DNA of 64,000 nucleotides from Streptacidiphilus sp. 4-A2 (lineage in GTDB: Bacteria; Actinomycetota; Actinomycetes; Streptomycetales; Streptomycetaceae), in contig JAAFYY010000001.1 in assembly GCA_014284505.1 (NCBI GenBank), positions 1,736,001 to 1,800,000 of the forward strand, read 5' to 3'. The notes beneath the pieces were generated by a model, which did no database searches, was not told where the DNA came from, and saw only the letters and a program-made list of their open reading frames with translations. Positions 18,469-29,300 of this stretch are shown here, one piece after another; positions within the stretch are counted from its first letter, which is position 1; every line of letters starts with the position of its first letter. A program made the position numbers and the translations under genes.

Positions 18469-19700
18469 GGCAACTCCGCCGTCACTGTGGTCGGTCCACC
18501 GACGGGACTGCTGACCTTCAGGGTGCCGTCGATGGAGCCGACCCGCTTGGCCAGCCCGCTCAGTCCCGTGCCGGCTCGGGCGTCGGCCCCGCCCAGCCCG
18601 TCGTCGGTGATGTTCACCCGCAGCACCTTACCGACCCGCCGGACGGTCACTTCGGCACGTGTCGCGCGGGCGTGCTTGGTCACGTTGGTCAGCGCCTCCG
18701 AGACCACGAAGTACGCGACCGACTCCACGGCGGGCGCCGCCCGCTCCGCCAGATCGACCCGCAGGCGCACCGGCAGGGGCGCCCGGGCGGCCAGTCCGGA
18801 CAGCGCCGCGTCCAGGCCCCGGTCTTCGAGCACGGCCGGGTGCAAGCCCCGTACCAGGTCGTTGAGTTCCTCGATCGCCTGCTTGGCCTCCAGGTGTGCC
18901 CCGGCGAGCGCTTCGCGGGCCCCGGCCGGCAGGTCGGGCTGGGTGGCCATCGCCAGGCCCAGGTTGACCGCGAGCGAGACCAACCGCTGTTGCGTGCCGT
19001 CGTGCAGATCGCGCTCGATGCGGCGACGCTCGGCGTCGACGGCCTCGATCAGGCCGGTCCGGCTCTGGTCCAACTGGTCCACCCGCTCCCGGAGTTGCTG
19101 GGCCGGGCTGGGCCCGAGCAGAGCCGTCGCCGCACGCGACTCGCTGCGGGCCGCCACCCCCGCCGCCCACGGTACGGCGCAGAGCAGGACGAGTCCGCCC
19201 AGCGTGTAGCACGGCAGTTGCGTCGTGTCGCCGAACCACTCCGCACGCACCCGCACCGGCAGCTCCCACGCCCAGGCGGAGCAGGTGGCGCCCGCAAGGC
19301 CCACGGGCAGCGCCATGAGCACCAGCAGTTCCGGCACCGCCAGGACCGGGCCCAGCAGGAGGTGGTAGCCGAGCTGCCCCCAGATGCGCGGCGCGCGGAG
19401 CCAACGGGCGGCCGCCGCCCACGACCACTGCCGCTCCGGCGCGGGCGTCGGCCGGGGGAGGAACACGCCGAGCAGCGCCCGGTGCCGGGCCCGCTGCACA
19501 GCCGTCAGCACCGGCACACCGAGCAGGATCACGACGATCGAGACCGGCAGCGTGAGCAGCCAGTTCCCGGTCTCGGCAGTGATCGTCACGCCCCAGCTCC
19601 ACACCGGTATCAGCCCCAGGTGCGGCAGGACACCGGCAGCCAGGAAGCCGGCGTCCCGCCGCGCCCGAAGGACCGGGCGCCGCAGCCCGGGAGGAATCAT
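18456..19700 (-). CDS. sensor histidine kinase with N-terminal membrane sensor domain
   Basis: It is intact, about 414 aa (a GTG one codon earlier, at 19703, is also possible). Four or more membrane segments occupy residues 20-190 in the arrangement of the Streptomyces 'sensor' domain kinases. The H box is RRRIERDLHDGTQQRLVSLA; the ATP-binding part has VSEALTNVTKHARA, NITDDGLGGADARAGTGLSG and KRVGSIDGTLKVSSP. Its stop lies inside the response regulator start region, so the two are one operon. The signal is unknown. Confidence 0.88.
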   Translation of the reverse strand: MIPPGLRRPVLRARRDAGFLAAGVLPHLGLIPVWSWGVTITAETGNWLLTLPVSIVVILLGVPVLTAVQRARHRALLGVFLPRPTPAPERQWSWAAAARWLRAPRIWGQLGYHLLLGPVLAVPELLVLMALPVGLAGATCSAWAWELPVRVRAEWFGDTTQLPCYTLGGLVLLCAVPWAAGVAARSESRAATALLGPSPAQQLRERVDQLDQSRTGLIEAVDAERRRIERDLHDGTQQRLVSLAVNLGLAMATQPDLPAGAREALAGAHLEAKQAIEELNDLVRGLHPAVLEDRGLDAALSGLAARAPLPVRLRVDLAERAAPAVESVAYFVVSEALTNVTKHARATRAEVTVRRVGKVLRVNITDDGLGGADARAGTGLSGLAKRVGSIDGTLKVSSPVGGPTTVTAELPCER

Positions 19701-19850
19701 CACGGCTCGAACCTAGAGCACCACGACCAGCGCGTGCCATGCGCCCAGGACCCGGTCCGATGGTGAAGCCAGTACCACCGAGGAGCTGACTTACCGTCAC
19801 CTCAGACCCCCCTGGTCCGCCGACACGCGACCGCTCCCGAGCGCCCGGTG

Positions 19851-20738
19851 TCACCGGCCGGCCAGCAGGCCGACGACGGGGGCGAAGGCGGCCATGTCGC
19901 GTTCCTGCACCGAGACATAGGAGATGCCGAAGCGCTCCCGGCGTGCCAGCAGGGTTTCCGCGATCTCCTCCTGGGTTCCCATCAACAAGGTTGGTACGCC
20001 CATGATTTGATCAACCGTCAGATAGGGCAGGTGGCGGCGCATGGCCTGGGCGGCGGCGCGGCGGTCATCGGTCACCAGGACGGTCTGCACCAGGATGTTG
20101 CGTTCCACCTCGGCGGCGCGGGGGCCCGCCGCCTCCGCGAAGAACGCCACCCGCTCGTCCATCGCCTCGGCGTCGATCAGTTGCAGGGTGCCACGCGAGG
20201 AGCCGGGCGCGAGGACGGCGCCCGCGAAGGAGGCCGTGTCCGCGTGCTGGGCGGCCAGCCGCAGCACCCGGTCGCCGTTGCCGCCGATCAGCAGCGGCAC
20301 CCGCTTGGCCGGTTCGGCGAAGCCGAGGGAGCGCGGATCGGCCAGCAGGCCGCGCAGGTCGGTGGCGGTCCGCGCCAGGTGCCCGACCCGGCTGCCCGGC
20401 GTGCCCCACTCCAGTCCGGCCTTCTCGAACTCCGTCCGCACATAGCCGGTGCCGAGCCCGGCCTCCACCCGGCCCTCGGTCAGCACGTCCACCGTCAGCA
20501 GCTCCCGGGCCAGCAGCACCGGGTTCCAGAAGGCGGTGTTGAGCACATAGGTGGTCAGCCGCACCCGCTCGGTGGCGGCGGCCGCCGACATCATCGCCGG
20601 GAACGGGGAGCGCACACCGAGGTGGTCGGGGACCGCGATCACGTCGTACCCGAGCTCTTCGGCGCGGCGACAGCTCGCCCACCACTCGTCGCGGCCCGCG
20701 GCCGGGGTCAGCAGGACGCCGAAACGGAAGTCTCTCAT
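19851..20738 (-). CDS. LLM-class (luciferase-like) F420/flavin oxidoreductase
   Basis: Intact, 295 aa, starting MRDFRFGVLLTPAAGRDEWW. Typical LLM features are AEELGYDVIAVPDHLG, NPVLLARELLTVDVLTEGRV, EAGLGTGYVRTEFEKAGLEW and VPLLIGGNGDRVLRLAAQHA, as in the F420-dependent subgroup. It starts 5 bases after the stop of the C-T-C NRPS gene and is the last gene of the cluster operon. In such clusters LLM enzymes carry out oxygenation or reduction of the peptide; the reaction here cannot be read from sequence. Confidence 0.85.
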   Translation of the reverse strand: MRDFRFGVLLTPAAGRDEWWASCRRAEELGYDVIAVPDHLGVRSPFPAMMSAAAATERVRLTTYVLNTAFWNPVLLARELLTVDVLTEGRVEAGLGTGYVRTEFEKAGLEWGTPGSRVGHLARTATDLRGLLADPRSLGFAEPAKRVPLLIGGNGDRVLRLAAQHADTASFAGAVLAPGSSRGTLQLIDAEAMDERVAFFAEAAGPRAAEVERNILVQTVLVTDDRRAAAQAMRRHLPYLTVDQIMGVPTLLMGTQEEIAETLLARRERFGISYVSVQERDMAAFAPVVGLLAGR

Positions 20739-20743
20739 GATGG

Positions 20744-23700
20744 TCAGCTCGTCCCGGTGAGTCGGAGGTCGAAGACCTGCTGGTCGCGCAGGTCGTGGAA
20801 GGGTTCAGGATTCCGGCCAGCTCGCCGGTCAACTGCCGTGCGCCGTAGGCGTCGAGGAACCCGCCCTGGTAGGCCAGGTTTCCGAGCAGGACGCCGTCGG
20901 TGGCGGCGGCGAAGGTGACGGTGAGGCCGAACTTGTTGGTGCCCTCGTCCCACAGGTCGTGGTCCAGCGGGGACAGCTGCGCGGGCCCGAGGGTGCCGGA
21001 CCAGCCGCCGGTGCTGACGCTGTTCAGCATGCAGTCCACATAGGGGGTGCGCCCGGACGACCGCGCCGGGCGCAGCCGGCGGACCACCTCGTCGAAGGGT
21101 GCGCTCTGGTGCTCGAATGCCCCGATGACCACCTCGCGGGTGGCTGCCAGCAGCTCCCCGAGAGTCGTCCCGATGTCGCAACTGGAGCGCAGCACAAGGG
21201 TGTTCAGGCAGGGGCCGAGCACGTCGGCGAAGGCGCCGCCGGCCCGGTTCGCCACCGGCAGTCCAAAGGTCAGGTCGGTCCGGCCGGACCACCGGTGGAG
21301 TGCCGCCGCCAGCGCCGCCGCGGTGACCATGAACCGCGACACCTGCCACTGTTCCAGCACCGGGAGCAGCCGGGCGGTCAGGTCGGCGGCCAGTGGCAGG
21401 GCCATGCTGCCGGGCGGCTGCGCGGTGGCGGGCCGGGCCGGGCCGAGGGTGCTGGGCGCGCCCTCCAGCCTGGTCGCCCAGTACTCCAGGTCGGCCGTCG
21501 CCCGCTCCCGGCCGGGGCCGCTCTGCTGGGCCCGCACCAGCTCGCGGTACTGTCGCGGCGCCGCCGGGGCGGCGCTCTGGCCGGCCTGCTGGTAGCACCG
21601 GCCCAGCTCGCGGACCAGGCCCGGGACCGACTCCCCGTCCAGCACCAGGTGGTGGACGCACAGGGCCAGCAGCTGCTCTCCCGGCGGCCCGGCGAACAGG
21701 CCTGCCGCGATCAGCCGTCCGTCGGCCGGGGCGAACCCGCTCGCGGCGGCGTCGGACCACTTGCGCAGCCATCCGCGCCGGTCGGGCTCGGCGACGCTGC
21801 CCGGCCAGGTCTCGTCCAGCTCCGGGGCCCACGCCGGGCCGACCTCCTGCACCAGCCGGCCGTCGTGGTCGACAAAGCGGGTGCGCAGGATCTCGTGGCG
21901 GGAGACAAGCAGGGCCAGCGCGGCGCGCAGCCGGTCCGGGTCCAGTTCGCCGCGCACGTTCCAGGACAGCGGGATGTGGTAGCGGGCGTGCTCCGGGTCG
22001 AGCCGCTCGGCCAGCCAGATGCCCTCCTGGAAGGCGGAGGCCGGGAAGACCCCGTCCCAGTCGTCGGCCGGCCGGGGCGCGCGCTGCCATGGACCTCCTC
22101 GGGCTGCCGCTCCTCGGCCGCCGGGGCGTCCGGGCTGCCCTCACGGCGGCTGCCTGCACGGCGGCTGTCGAGCAGTGCGGCGAGGTCGCGCAGCCGGGGG
22201 TGCCCGAACAGGTCGCGCACCGTCAGTTCGACGCCGGTCCGCTCGGCGATCCGGGCCAGCAGCTGGGCCGCCACCAGGGAGTGGCCGCCCAGTTCGAAGA
22301 AGGAGTCGTCGGGCCGGATGTCCGGGACCCGCAGCACCCGGGTCCAGATCGCGGCGAGCTCGGCAACGGTCCCGTCCGCGACCTCGGTGGCGGTCGCCGC
22401 AGGCAGCGGCGACCGCGCCGGCTCCGCCCCGGTCGCGGGCCGTACGGCGTGGGTGACGGCGGGCAGCAGCGCGGTCGCCTCGGCGAGGGTGCGGCGGCGG
22501 TCGGCCACCATGTCGGCCACGACGGTCAGGTAGTCGCGGGCCAGCGCGGTGGCGGCGGAGCGTCCGACCGAGCCGCTGAAGTCCTTCCAGAGCATCCTGC
22601 TCCCGTTGCTGCCCTCGGTCAGCATCACGGTGAGCCGGTAGTCGGCCACGTCGGTGAGGTCGAGCATGCCGAGCCGGCAGCGGCCGGACTCCCCGACGAG
22701 TTCGAAGTCGAACACATTCAGGCCGGATCCGGCCGTCGAGTCCCAGTACTGGAAGACCACCTGGTGGCTCTGCTCGCGGGCGTCGGGGCCGAGCAGGCCG
22801 GCCGAGCGCAGGATCGAGGGCAGCGGCAGCGCGCTGTGGCGCAGCCCCGCGCGCACGGTCGCACGCAGTTCCAGCAGCAGCTGCTCATAGCTGTCCGAGG
22901 GGCGCATCCGCTGGCGGAACGGCAGGACGTTGACAAAGAACCCCACCCGCCCGTCCAGTTCCCGCTCGGATCTGCCGTGGTAGGGCGCGGAGACGATCAG
23001 GTCCGGGCTGCCGGTGTGGTGGTGCAGCGTGACAAACAGCGCGCCGAGCATGACGGTGAAGTAGGAGATTCCCAGCTCCCGCGCCAGTTCCCGGACCTGC
23101 TGCGCGAGTTCGGGGTCAACGACGCCGGGCCACATCCCCCCGTCGGCCGCGCTGTCCGGCTGTCCCGGCCGTGGCAGGGCGTGGGCGGGCGGCAGGTCCG
23201 CCAGTGCCCCGCGCCAGAACGCCCGAGCGGCTCGCCGCTCTCCCCCTCGGCTGCCGCCCGGGAGCGGCGGGCGTGGGCCAGCATCGGCGCGAGGTCCTGC
23301 GGCGGCTCCAGCTCCTCCCCGGCGTAGGCCCGGCGCAGGTCGTCCAGCAGGACCGGGAAGGAGGCACTGTCCAGGGTGATGTGGTGCACGGTGAGCAGCA
23401 GCACGGTCCAGTCCGGCCCGGTGAGCAGCTCGACCCGGGCCAGCGGGCCGGCGTTCAGGTCGAACGGGATCCGGGCGGCCGCGAGCGCCTGTGCCCGAGG
23501 CCCGGACACCTCGCGCACGGTGACCGGAACCGGGAGTTCGACGGACCAGTCCAGGCACATCCCGTCCGCGCCCCGGCGCACCCGCGCGCCGAGCGCGGGG
23601 TGGCGTCGCAGCAGCTGGGCCACGGCCGCGCGCAGGCGCGGGAGTTCCAGCTCGCCGTCGACCTCCAGGGCGACCGGGATGACGTGCTCCCACTTGGCGG

Positions 23701-23779
23701 GGTCGAGCTGCCAGGTCACCCACATCGCCTCCTGGGTGACCGACAGGGGCAGCTGCCGCGTCGACTCGGACTGGTCCAT
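20744..23779 (-). CDS. NRPS protein C-T-C without adenylation domain, frameshifted
   Basis: ATG 23777-23779 follows AGGAGG. C domain 1 (residues 1-440): active site LLLTVHHITLDSASFPVL (HHxxxD then Ser instead of Gly). T domain: SFFELGGHSLVAAQLLARI. C domain 2, after an indel near 22090: PASAFQEGIWLAERLDPEHA, LALCVHHLVLDGESVPGLV and VLGPCLNTLVLRSS. Other indels lie near 23210 and 20810. No A, E or TE domain is present, so the T domain must be charged in trans, most simply by the A-domain protein encoded just upstream. The final C domain is a candidate for chain release or coupling to a free amine. Confidence 0.8.
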
Positions 23780-23798
23780 TCGTCCTCCTGTGGGTGGG

Positions 23799-25358
23799 TT
23801 AGCGGAGCTGCTCGGCGAGCGCGCGCTTGTCGGTCTTGCCGGAGGGGCTCAGTGGCAGCAGGGGCACGCCGACGAACCGTCCGGGGACCATGAACGCCGG
23901 CAGCGCCGTCCTGGCGTGGGCGGCCAGCCGCTCGTGCAGGCCGTCGGCGGCGCCCTCGGGCGCGGTGTAGAAGGCCACCAGCATGCGCTCGCCGATCCGG
24001 CTGGTGGTGGGCACCACCACCAGGTCGCCGATGCCGGGCGCGGTGCGCAGCGCGGACTCGACCTCGGCGATCTCGATCCGGTACCCGTTGATCTTCACCT
24101 GGTCGTCCGCGCGTCCGGCGAACTCGCAGCTGCCGTCGGGCCGGGCCACCGCCAGGTCGCCGCTGCGGTAGTAGCGGCGGGGGCCCGGCCGGGCAGCGTG
24201 AGTACCGGGTAGCGCTCGGCCGTCAGCTCCGCCCGGTTCAGGTAGCCGATGGCCAACTGCTCTCCGGCCAGGTGGATCTCGCCGATCTCGCCGGGTTCGG
24301 CGGGACGTCCCTCCGGGGTCAGCAGGGCCAGTTCGAGGCCGTCCAGCGGCAGGCCGATGTTGAGCGCGGGGTCGACGGCCCCGGCCTGGACCGGGGTGCC
24401 GGGGGGCACGTCGATCTCGGCCGGGAGCAGCCGCCGGCAGGTGGCGAACACCGTGGTCTCGGTGATGCCGTACATGTTGATGAACTGGGTCGCGGTTCCG
24501 TGCACCTCGCGCCATTCGCGGACCGCGTCGACGTCCACCACCTCGCCGCCGAAGATCACATAGCGCAGCGCGAGCGGCTCCTGCCCGGCGGTGGCCTCGT
24601 CCGGGTCGGTGGCGGCCCGGGAGAGGTAGCGGAACACCGAGGGGACCTGGTTGAGCACGGTCACCCGCTCGCTGCGCAGCAGGGCGAGCATGGACTCGGG
24701 CGAGCGGGCGGCCTCGGCCGGGACCACGACCAGTTTGCCGCCGTGCGCGAGCGCGCCCCACAGCTCCCAGACCGAGAAGTCGAAGCAGTAGGAGTGGAAG
24801 AGGGTCCACACATCGCTGCTGTCGGTGTCGACGACCCGGCCGCAGGCGTCCAGCAGCGCGGTCACACTGCGGTGCGAGACCTCGACCCCCTTGGGTGCGC
24901 CGCTGGAGCCCGAGTGTAGATGACGTAGGCCGGGCCTGCGGCGTCAGTTCGGCCTCGGCCGCCAGGGGTGCGTCCTCGGCCCACAGTCCGGGTGGCAGGC
25001 CGACGGTGCGCGCGGCGGCCGGGGCGGAGCCGTTGTCGGCGTCGGTCAGCAGCAGGTCGACCGAGGCGTCGGCATGTACTGCACCCGCTCCGGCGGTAGG
25101 AGGGGTCGAGCGGGACATAGGCGCAGCCGGCCTTCAGTACGCCAGGATCGCGACCACCACCGCGTTGCGCGCGCAGGTGCAGCCCGACCCGGCGCCGGGG
25201 CCGCCCGTCTCGCGCCGGATCACCGCGGCCAGCCGGGAGGCCCGCTCGTCCAGTTGACGGTAGGTCAGCTCTTCCCGGGTGTCCGAGACGGCGGGTGCGT
25301 CGGCCGCAGCGCGGCCTGCCGCGCGAATATCTGGTGAAGGCAGAGTTCTGACGGACAC
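23799..25358 (-). CDS. free-standing NRPS adenylation domain (threonine-like code), frameshifted
   Basis: The start is GTG 25356-25358 ([16 protein letters not shown]). Motifs: [35 protein letters not shown] (A3), [19 protein letters not shown] (A4), [20 protein letters not shown] (A5), [10 protein letters not shown] (A7), [20 protein letters not shown] (A8) and [12 protein letters not shown] with the A10 Lys. The specificity residues read by hand are D F W N I G M V F, one short of the threonine code DFWNIGMVH. Indels near 25140, 25095, 24910 and 24175. It carries no T domain, so it works in trans. The MbtH gene ends inside its leader. Confidence 0.8.
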
Positions 25359-25359
25359 G

Positions 25360-25580
25360 TTAGTTGTCGCTCCCGGTGCGGTTACGGTCGCCGCCGCGCA
25401 CGCTGAGCGGGCGCAGGTCGGTCCAGGTCTCCTTGATGCGGGCCAGGCAGGCGGGCTTGTCGCCCGACACCCCGACGCCTCTCCAGCCGCCGGAAGCTCC
25501 TGGCTTTCGGGCCAGATGGAGTACTGCTCCTCGTGGTTGCGCACCACGAGGTACTGGCGGTCGTCGCCGTCCTCGAACAC
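25360..25580 (-). CDS. MbtH-like protein, frameshifted
   Basis: GTG 25578-25580 opens [20 protein letters not shown]. The MbtH signature is clear: [10 protein letters not shown], then after an indel near 25485 [20 protein letters not shown] and [11 protein letters not shown]. It ends [11 protein letters not shown] with TAA at 25360-25362, two bases from the start of the A-domain gene. MbtH proteins bind and activate A domains; its position directly before the free-standing A domain suggests that one as its partner. Confidence 0.88.
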
Positions 25581-25640
25581 GGTTGATTCCCTTGCGTCTG
25601 CGGTCGGTTGTGGTTGTGTCCGGCTCGGCCGTGGGGCCGG

Positions 25641-26382
25641 TCAGACGTGTTGCAGCAGGTCCGCGCGGATCTGCGCGAGCATCTCGGCGCCACTCGGACC
25701 GGTGAGGAAGAAGTGGTCGCCGGGCAGGACCCGCAGCCGGAATCCGGCGGTGGTGTGCTCGCCCCAGGCCGCGAGCTCGGACTCGGTGGCGATCTGGTCG
25801 CCCGCCCGCCGAACACGCTGACCGGGATCGGCAGCGGGGGGCGCTCCCGGTAGCGGTAGGTGTAGTCGAGCTCGAAGTCGGCCCGGATCGAGGGCAGGGC
25901 GAGCTCCAGCATCTCCGGTCTGGCCAGGACCTCCTGGGCATGCCGCCGAGCGCGTTCAGGCCCTCCAGCAGCTGCCGGGCCGGCAGCAGGTGGCCGGGCA
26001 GGCCGGCGCTGCCGAGCCGTGGGCCCGGTGCGCGGCGCCACCAGCGCCAGCGGAGCGTACTCGGGCGTTTCGCAGAGCCGGTGCGCGAGCTCGAAGCCGA
26101 CGAGCGAGCCGAGGCTGTGCCCGAAGACCACCGTCGGCAGCCGGGTTCGGCCCGGACCACCTCGGCCAGGGCGTCGGCCAGCGGGGCCATCGTGGTGTAC
26201 GGGGCCTCGCGCAGCCGGGCGCCCCGGCCGGGCAGCTGCACCGCGCAGACCTCGACCTCGTCCGGCAGGTGTTCGCTCCAGGAGCGGAACATCGCCGGCG
26301 CGGCCCCCGCCCCGGGCAGGCACAGCAGGCGCACCCGGGCCTGCGGACGCGGTGGGAAGCGCAGCAGCCAGCGGCTCCTCAC
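25641..26382 (-). CDS. type II thioesterase, frameshifted
   Basis: It starts with GTG 26380-26382, overlapping the stop of the C-A-T gene (GTGA). VRLLCLPGAGAAPAMFRSWS and VCAVQLPGRGARLREAPYTT are typical of type II thioesterases. The nucleophile site VVFGHSLGSLVGFELAHRL is read after an indel near 26150. FELDYTYRYRERPPLPIPV and the His region RVLPGDHFFLTGPSGAEML complete the fold, with further indels near 26020, 25940 and 25805. It would remove wrong or stalled acyl groups from carrier domains. No integrated thioesterase exists in the cluster, so it might also help release. Confidence 0.82.
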
Positions 26383-29300
26383 GTGTCCGCCCGCTGCCGC
26401 AGCCGCTCCGCCAGTTCCTTGACGGTGGGGTGGTGGAACAGCTCGATGACCCGGATCACCAGGCCTGCCTCGCGGGCGCGGTGGGCCACCTGGATGCTCT
26501 TCAGCGAGTCCCGCCGATCTCGAAGAAGTCCTCGTCGACACCGGTCTGCGGCCGGCCCAGCACCTCGCACCAGATGTCGGTGAGGGTCCGCTCCAGCTCG
26601 TCCTGGGGCTCCTGGGCCTGCCCGGGGCGGCTCCGGTCGTGCAGCGCCAGCGCCGCGCGGTCGACCTGGCCGTTCGGGCCGAGCGGGAGGCCGGGCAGCA
26701 CACCAGCCGGCTCGGGACCAGGTACGCGGGCAGCTGCTCCGCAGCCGCTCGTGCACGGCGGCGGTGAACGCCTCCGGCTCGGGCTCGCCCGTGGCCACAG
26801 GTAGGCGGTCAGGGCCGGTTCGGCGCCCGCCTGGGCGGCCGGGTGGTGCTGACCGCCGCGTCGCGCACCCGGGGTGGGTACGCAGCACGTGCTCGATCTC
26901 GCCGGGCTCGATCCGGAAGCCGCGTACCTTCAGCTGCTGGTCGTTGCGGCCGAGGAGGTCGAGGGTGCTGTCGGCGCGCCAGCACGCCAGGTCGCCGGTG
27001 CGGTACAGCCGCGCGCCCGGGTGCGGCCGAACGGGTGCGGCACGAAGCGGTCGGCGGTCAGCTCGGGCCGGCCCAGGTAGCCCCGGGCCAGGGCGACCCG
27101 CCGAGGTACAGCTCGCCGGGCACCCGACCGGGACCGGCCGCAGCAGCTCGTCGAGCACATACACCTCCGCTCCCGCTGTCGGCCGGCCGATCGGCACCCG
27201 GGCCTCACCGGCCGACCCGGGCGCGTCGGACTCGGAGCGGCACAGCCACCCGGTCACCCCGGTCGACGCCTCGGCGGGGCCGTACAGGTGGGACAGCCGC
27301 ACCGGGAGCCGGCTCAGGCAGCGGGCCGCCAGCGGGGCCGGCAGGGCCTGCCCGCCGGCGAGCACGCGCCGCAGCGAGCCGCAGCGGTGCAGGTCGGGCT
27401 GGTCCAGGAGGGCCTCCAGCGTCGGCGGCACCACATGCACGGTGGTGACCGCCTCGCGTTCGATCAGGTCGACCAGGTCGCCGGGGCCGGGGCCTTCGCC
27501 CGGCGCGGCCATGACCAGCGTCGCGCCGACGGTCAGCGGCCAGAGCAGTTCCTGGACCGACACGTCGAAGCCGGACGGGCTGTGCTGGAGGACCCGGTCC
27601 TCGGGCGTGAGCTGCTGGGACTGCTGGACGCCGTGGATCCGGTCGGCCAGCCCCGCGTGCGGCACCCCCACCATCCCGGGCTCGCCGGTGGAGCCGGAGG
27701 TACAGCTGACATACGCCAGGTCCAGCGGCGCCACCGCGGCCGGGCGGGCACCCGAACGCCGTGCGTCGTCGTCGTCGACCGCGAGGACCGGGACCCCGGC
27801 GTCCGCGAAGACCCCGGCCAGCGCGGCGGTGGTCAGCACCTGGGCCGCGCCGGACAGCCGGACCAGCCGGGACAGCCGGCGGGCGGGTCCTCGGGCGACA
27901 GCGGCAGCCAGGCTCCGCCGCCGCGCAGCACGGCCAGGACCGAGGGGGCCAGTTCCAGGCCGCGCGGCAGACAGAGCGCCACCACACCGCCCGCGGCCGC
28001 GCCCCGCCCGGCCAGCCGGCCGGCGATCCGCCCGGCCTGCCCGGCCAGCTCCGCGTAGCTCAGCGCGGAGCCCTCGAAGACCACGGCGTCCCGGTCGGCG
28101 TGCGCCGGCCTGGCGCTCGATCAGCTCGTGGACCGGGCCGTCCCAGGGGTGCTCGTCGGCGCCGCGGCTCCAGTCGTGCAGGATCTCGTCGGCCTGGTCC
28201 TTGCCCATCAGCGGGAGCCCGGCGGCCGGGGACTGCGGCGCGTCGAGTGCGGCGCCCAGCAGGGTGCGGAACTGCCCGGCCATCCGCTCCACGGTCGGCG
28301 CGTCGAACAGCTCGGTGCGGTAGCGGAAGGTCGCCATGGCCCGGTCGCGGAACGGGCGGATCTCCAGCCACAGATCGGTGAAGGTGCTCGGCGGCCGTAC
28401 CGGCAGCACCTCGACCACGAGCCCGTCCAGCTCGGGTACGGTCAGCGGCTGCTGGAGCGCGAACATGATCTGGAACAGCGGGTCGTGGCTGGTGGCGCGG
28501 TCCAGCCGGAGCTCGGTCACCAGCTGGTCCAGCGGCACGCCCTGGTCGGCGAAGGCGTTCAGGGCGGTGCGGCGGGCACGCAGCAGCAGTTCGGCGAAGG
28601 TCGGGTCGCCGGACAGGTCCACCCGCAGCGGCATGGTGTTGACGAACATGCCGATCAGCGGCTCGACCGCGGAGCTGGTGCGCCCGGCCGAGGGGCTGCC
28701 GACGACCAGGTCCTTCGCGCCGGACAGCCGGGAGAGCAGCAGCGCGAAGGCGGCCAGCGTGGTCATGAACGGCGTGACCCGGTGCTGCCGGGAGACGGCC
28801 GCGACCTGCTGCCACAGCTCGGGACTGAGCTCCAGGTTGCAGGCGTCCCCCTCGAAGCCCTGCACGGCGGGACGGGTGCGGCTGGTCGGGAGGTCGAGCA
28901 CCGGCGGTGCGCCCGCCAGCCGCTCCCGCAGCCGCTCCAGCGCCGTCCGGGCGCGCTCGCCGAGGAGTTCCTCCCGCTCGCGGGCCGCGTACTCGCCGAA
29001 CTGCATCGGCAGCGGGTCGAGTCCGGCTTCGGCGCCGGCCAGCTGAGCCGAGTACAGGACGGAGAGCTCCTGGAGGAAGCGCCCCATGGACCAGCCGTCG
29101 CTGATGGTGTGGTGGCAGATCACCGACAGCACATGGTCCTGCTCGTCCAGGCGCAGCAGGCCGGTCCGGATCAGCGGGCCCTCGGCGAGGTCGAACACGT
29201 GCAGGGTGTCGTCCTCGACCAGTTCGGAGGCCCGGGCGAGGCGCTCCGGCCCGGGCGTGCCGCTCAGGTCGGTGACCGGCAGGGCGAGTTCCATCGCGGC

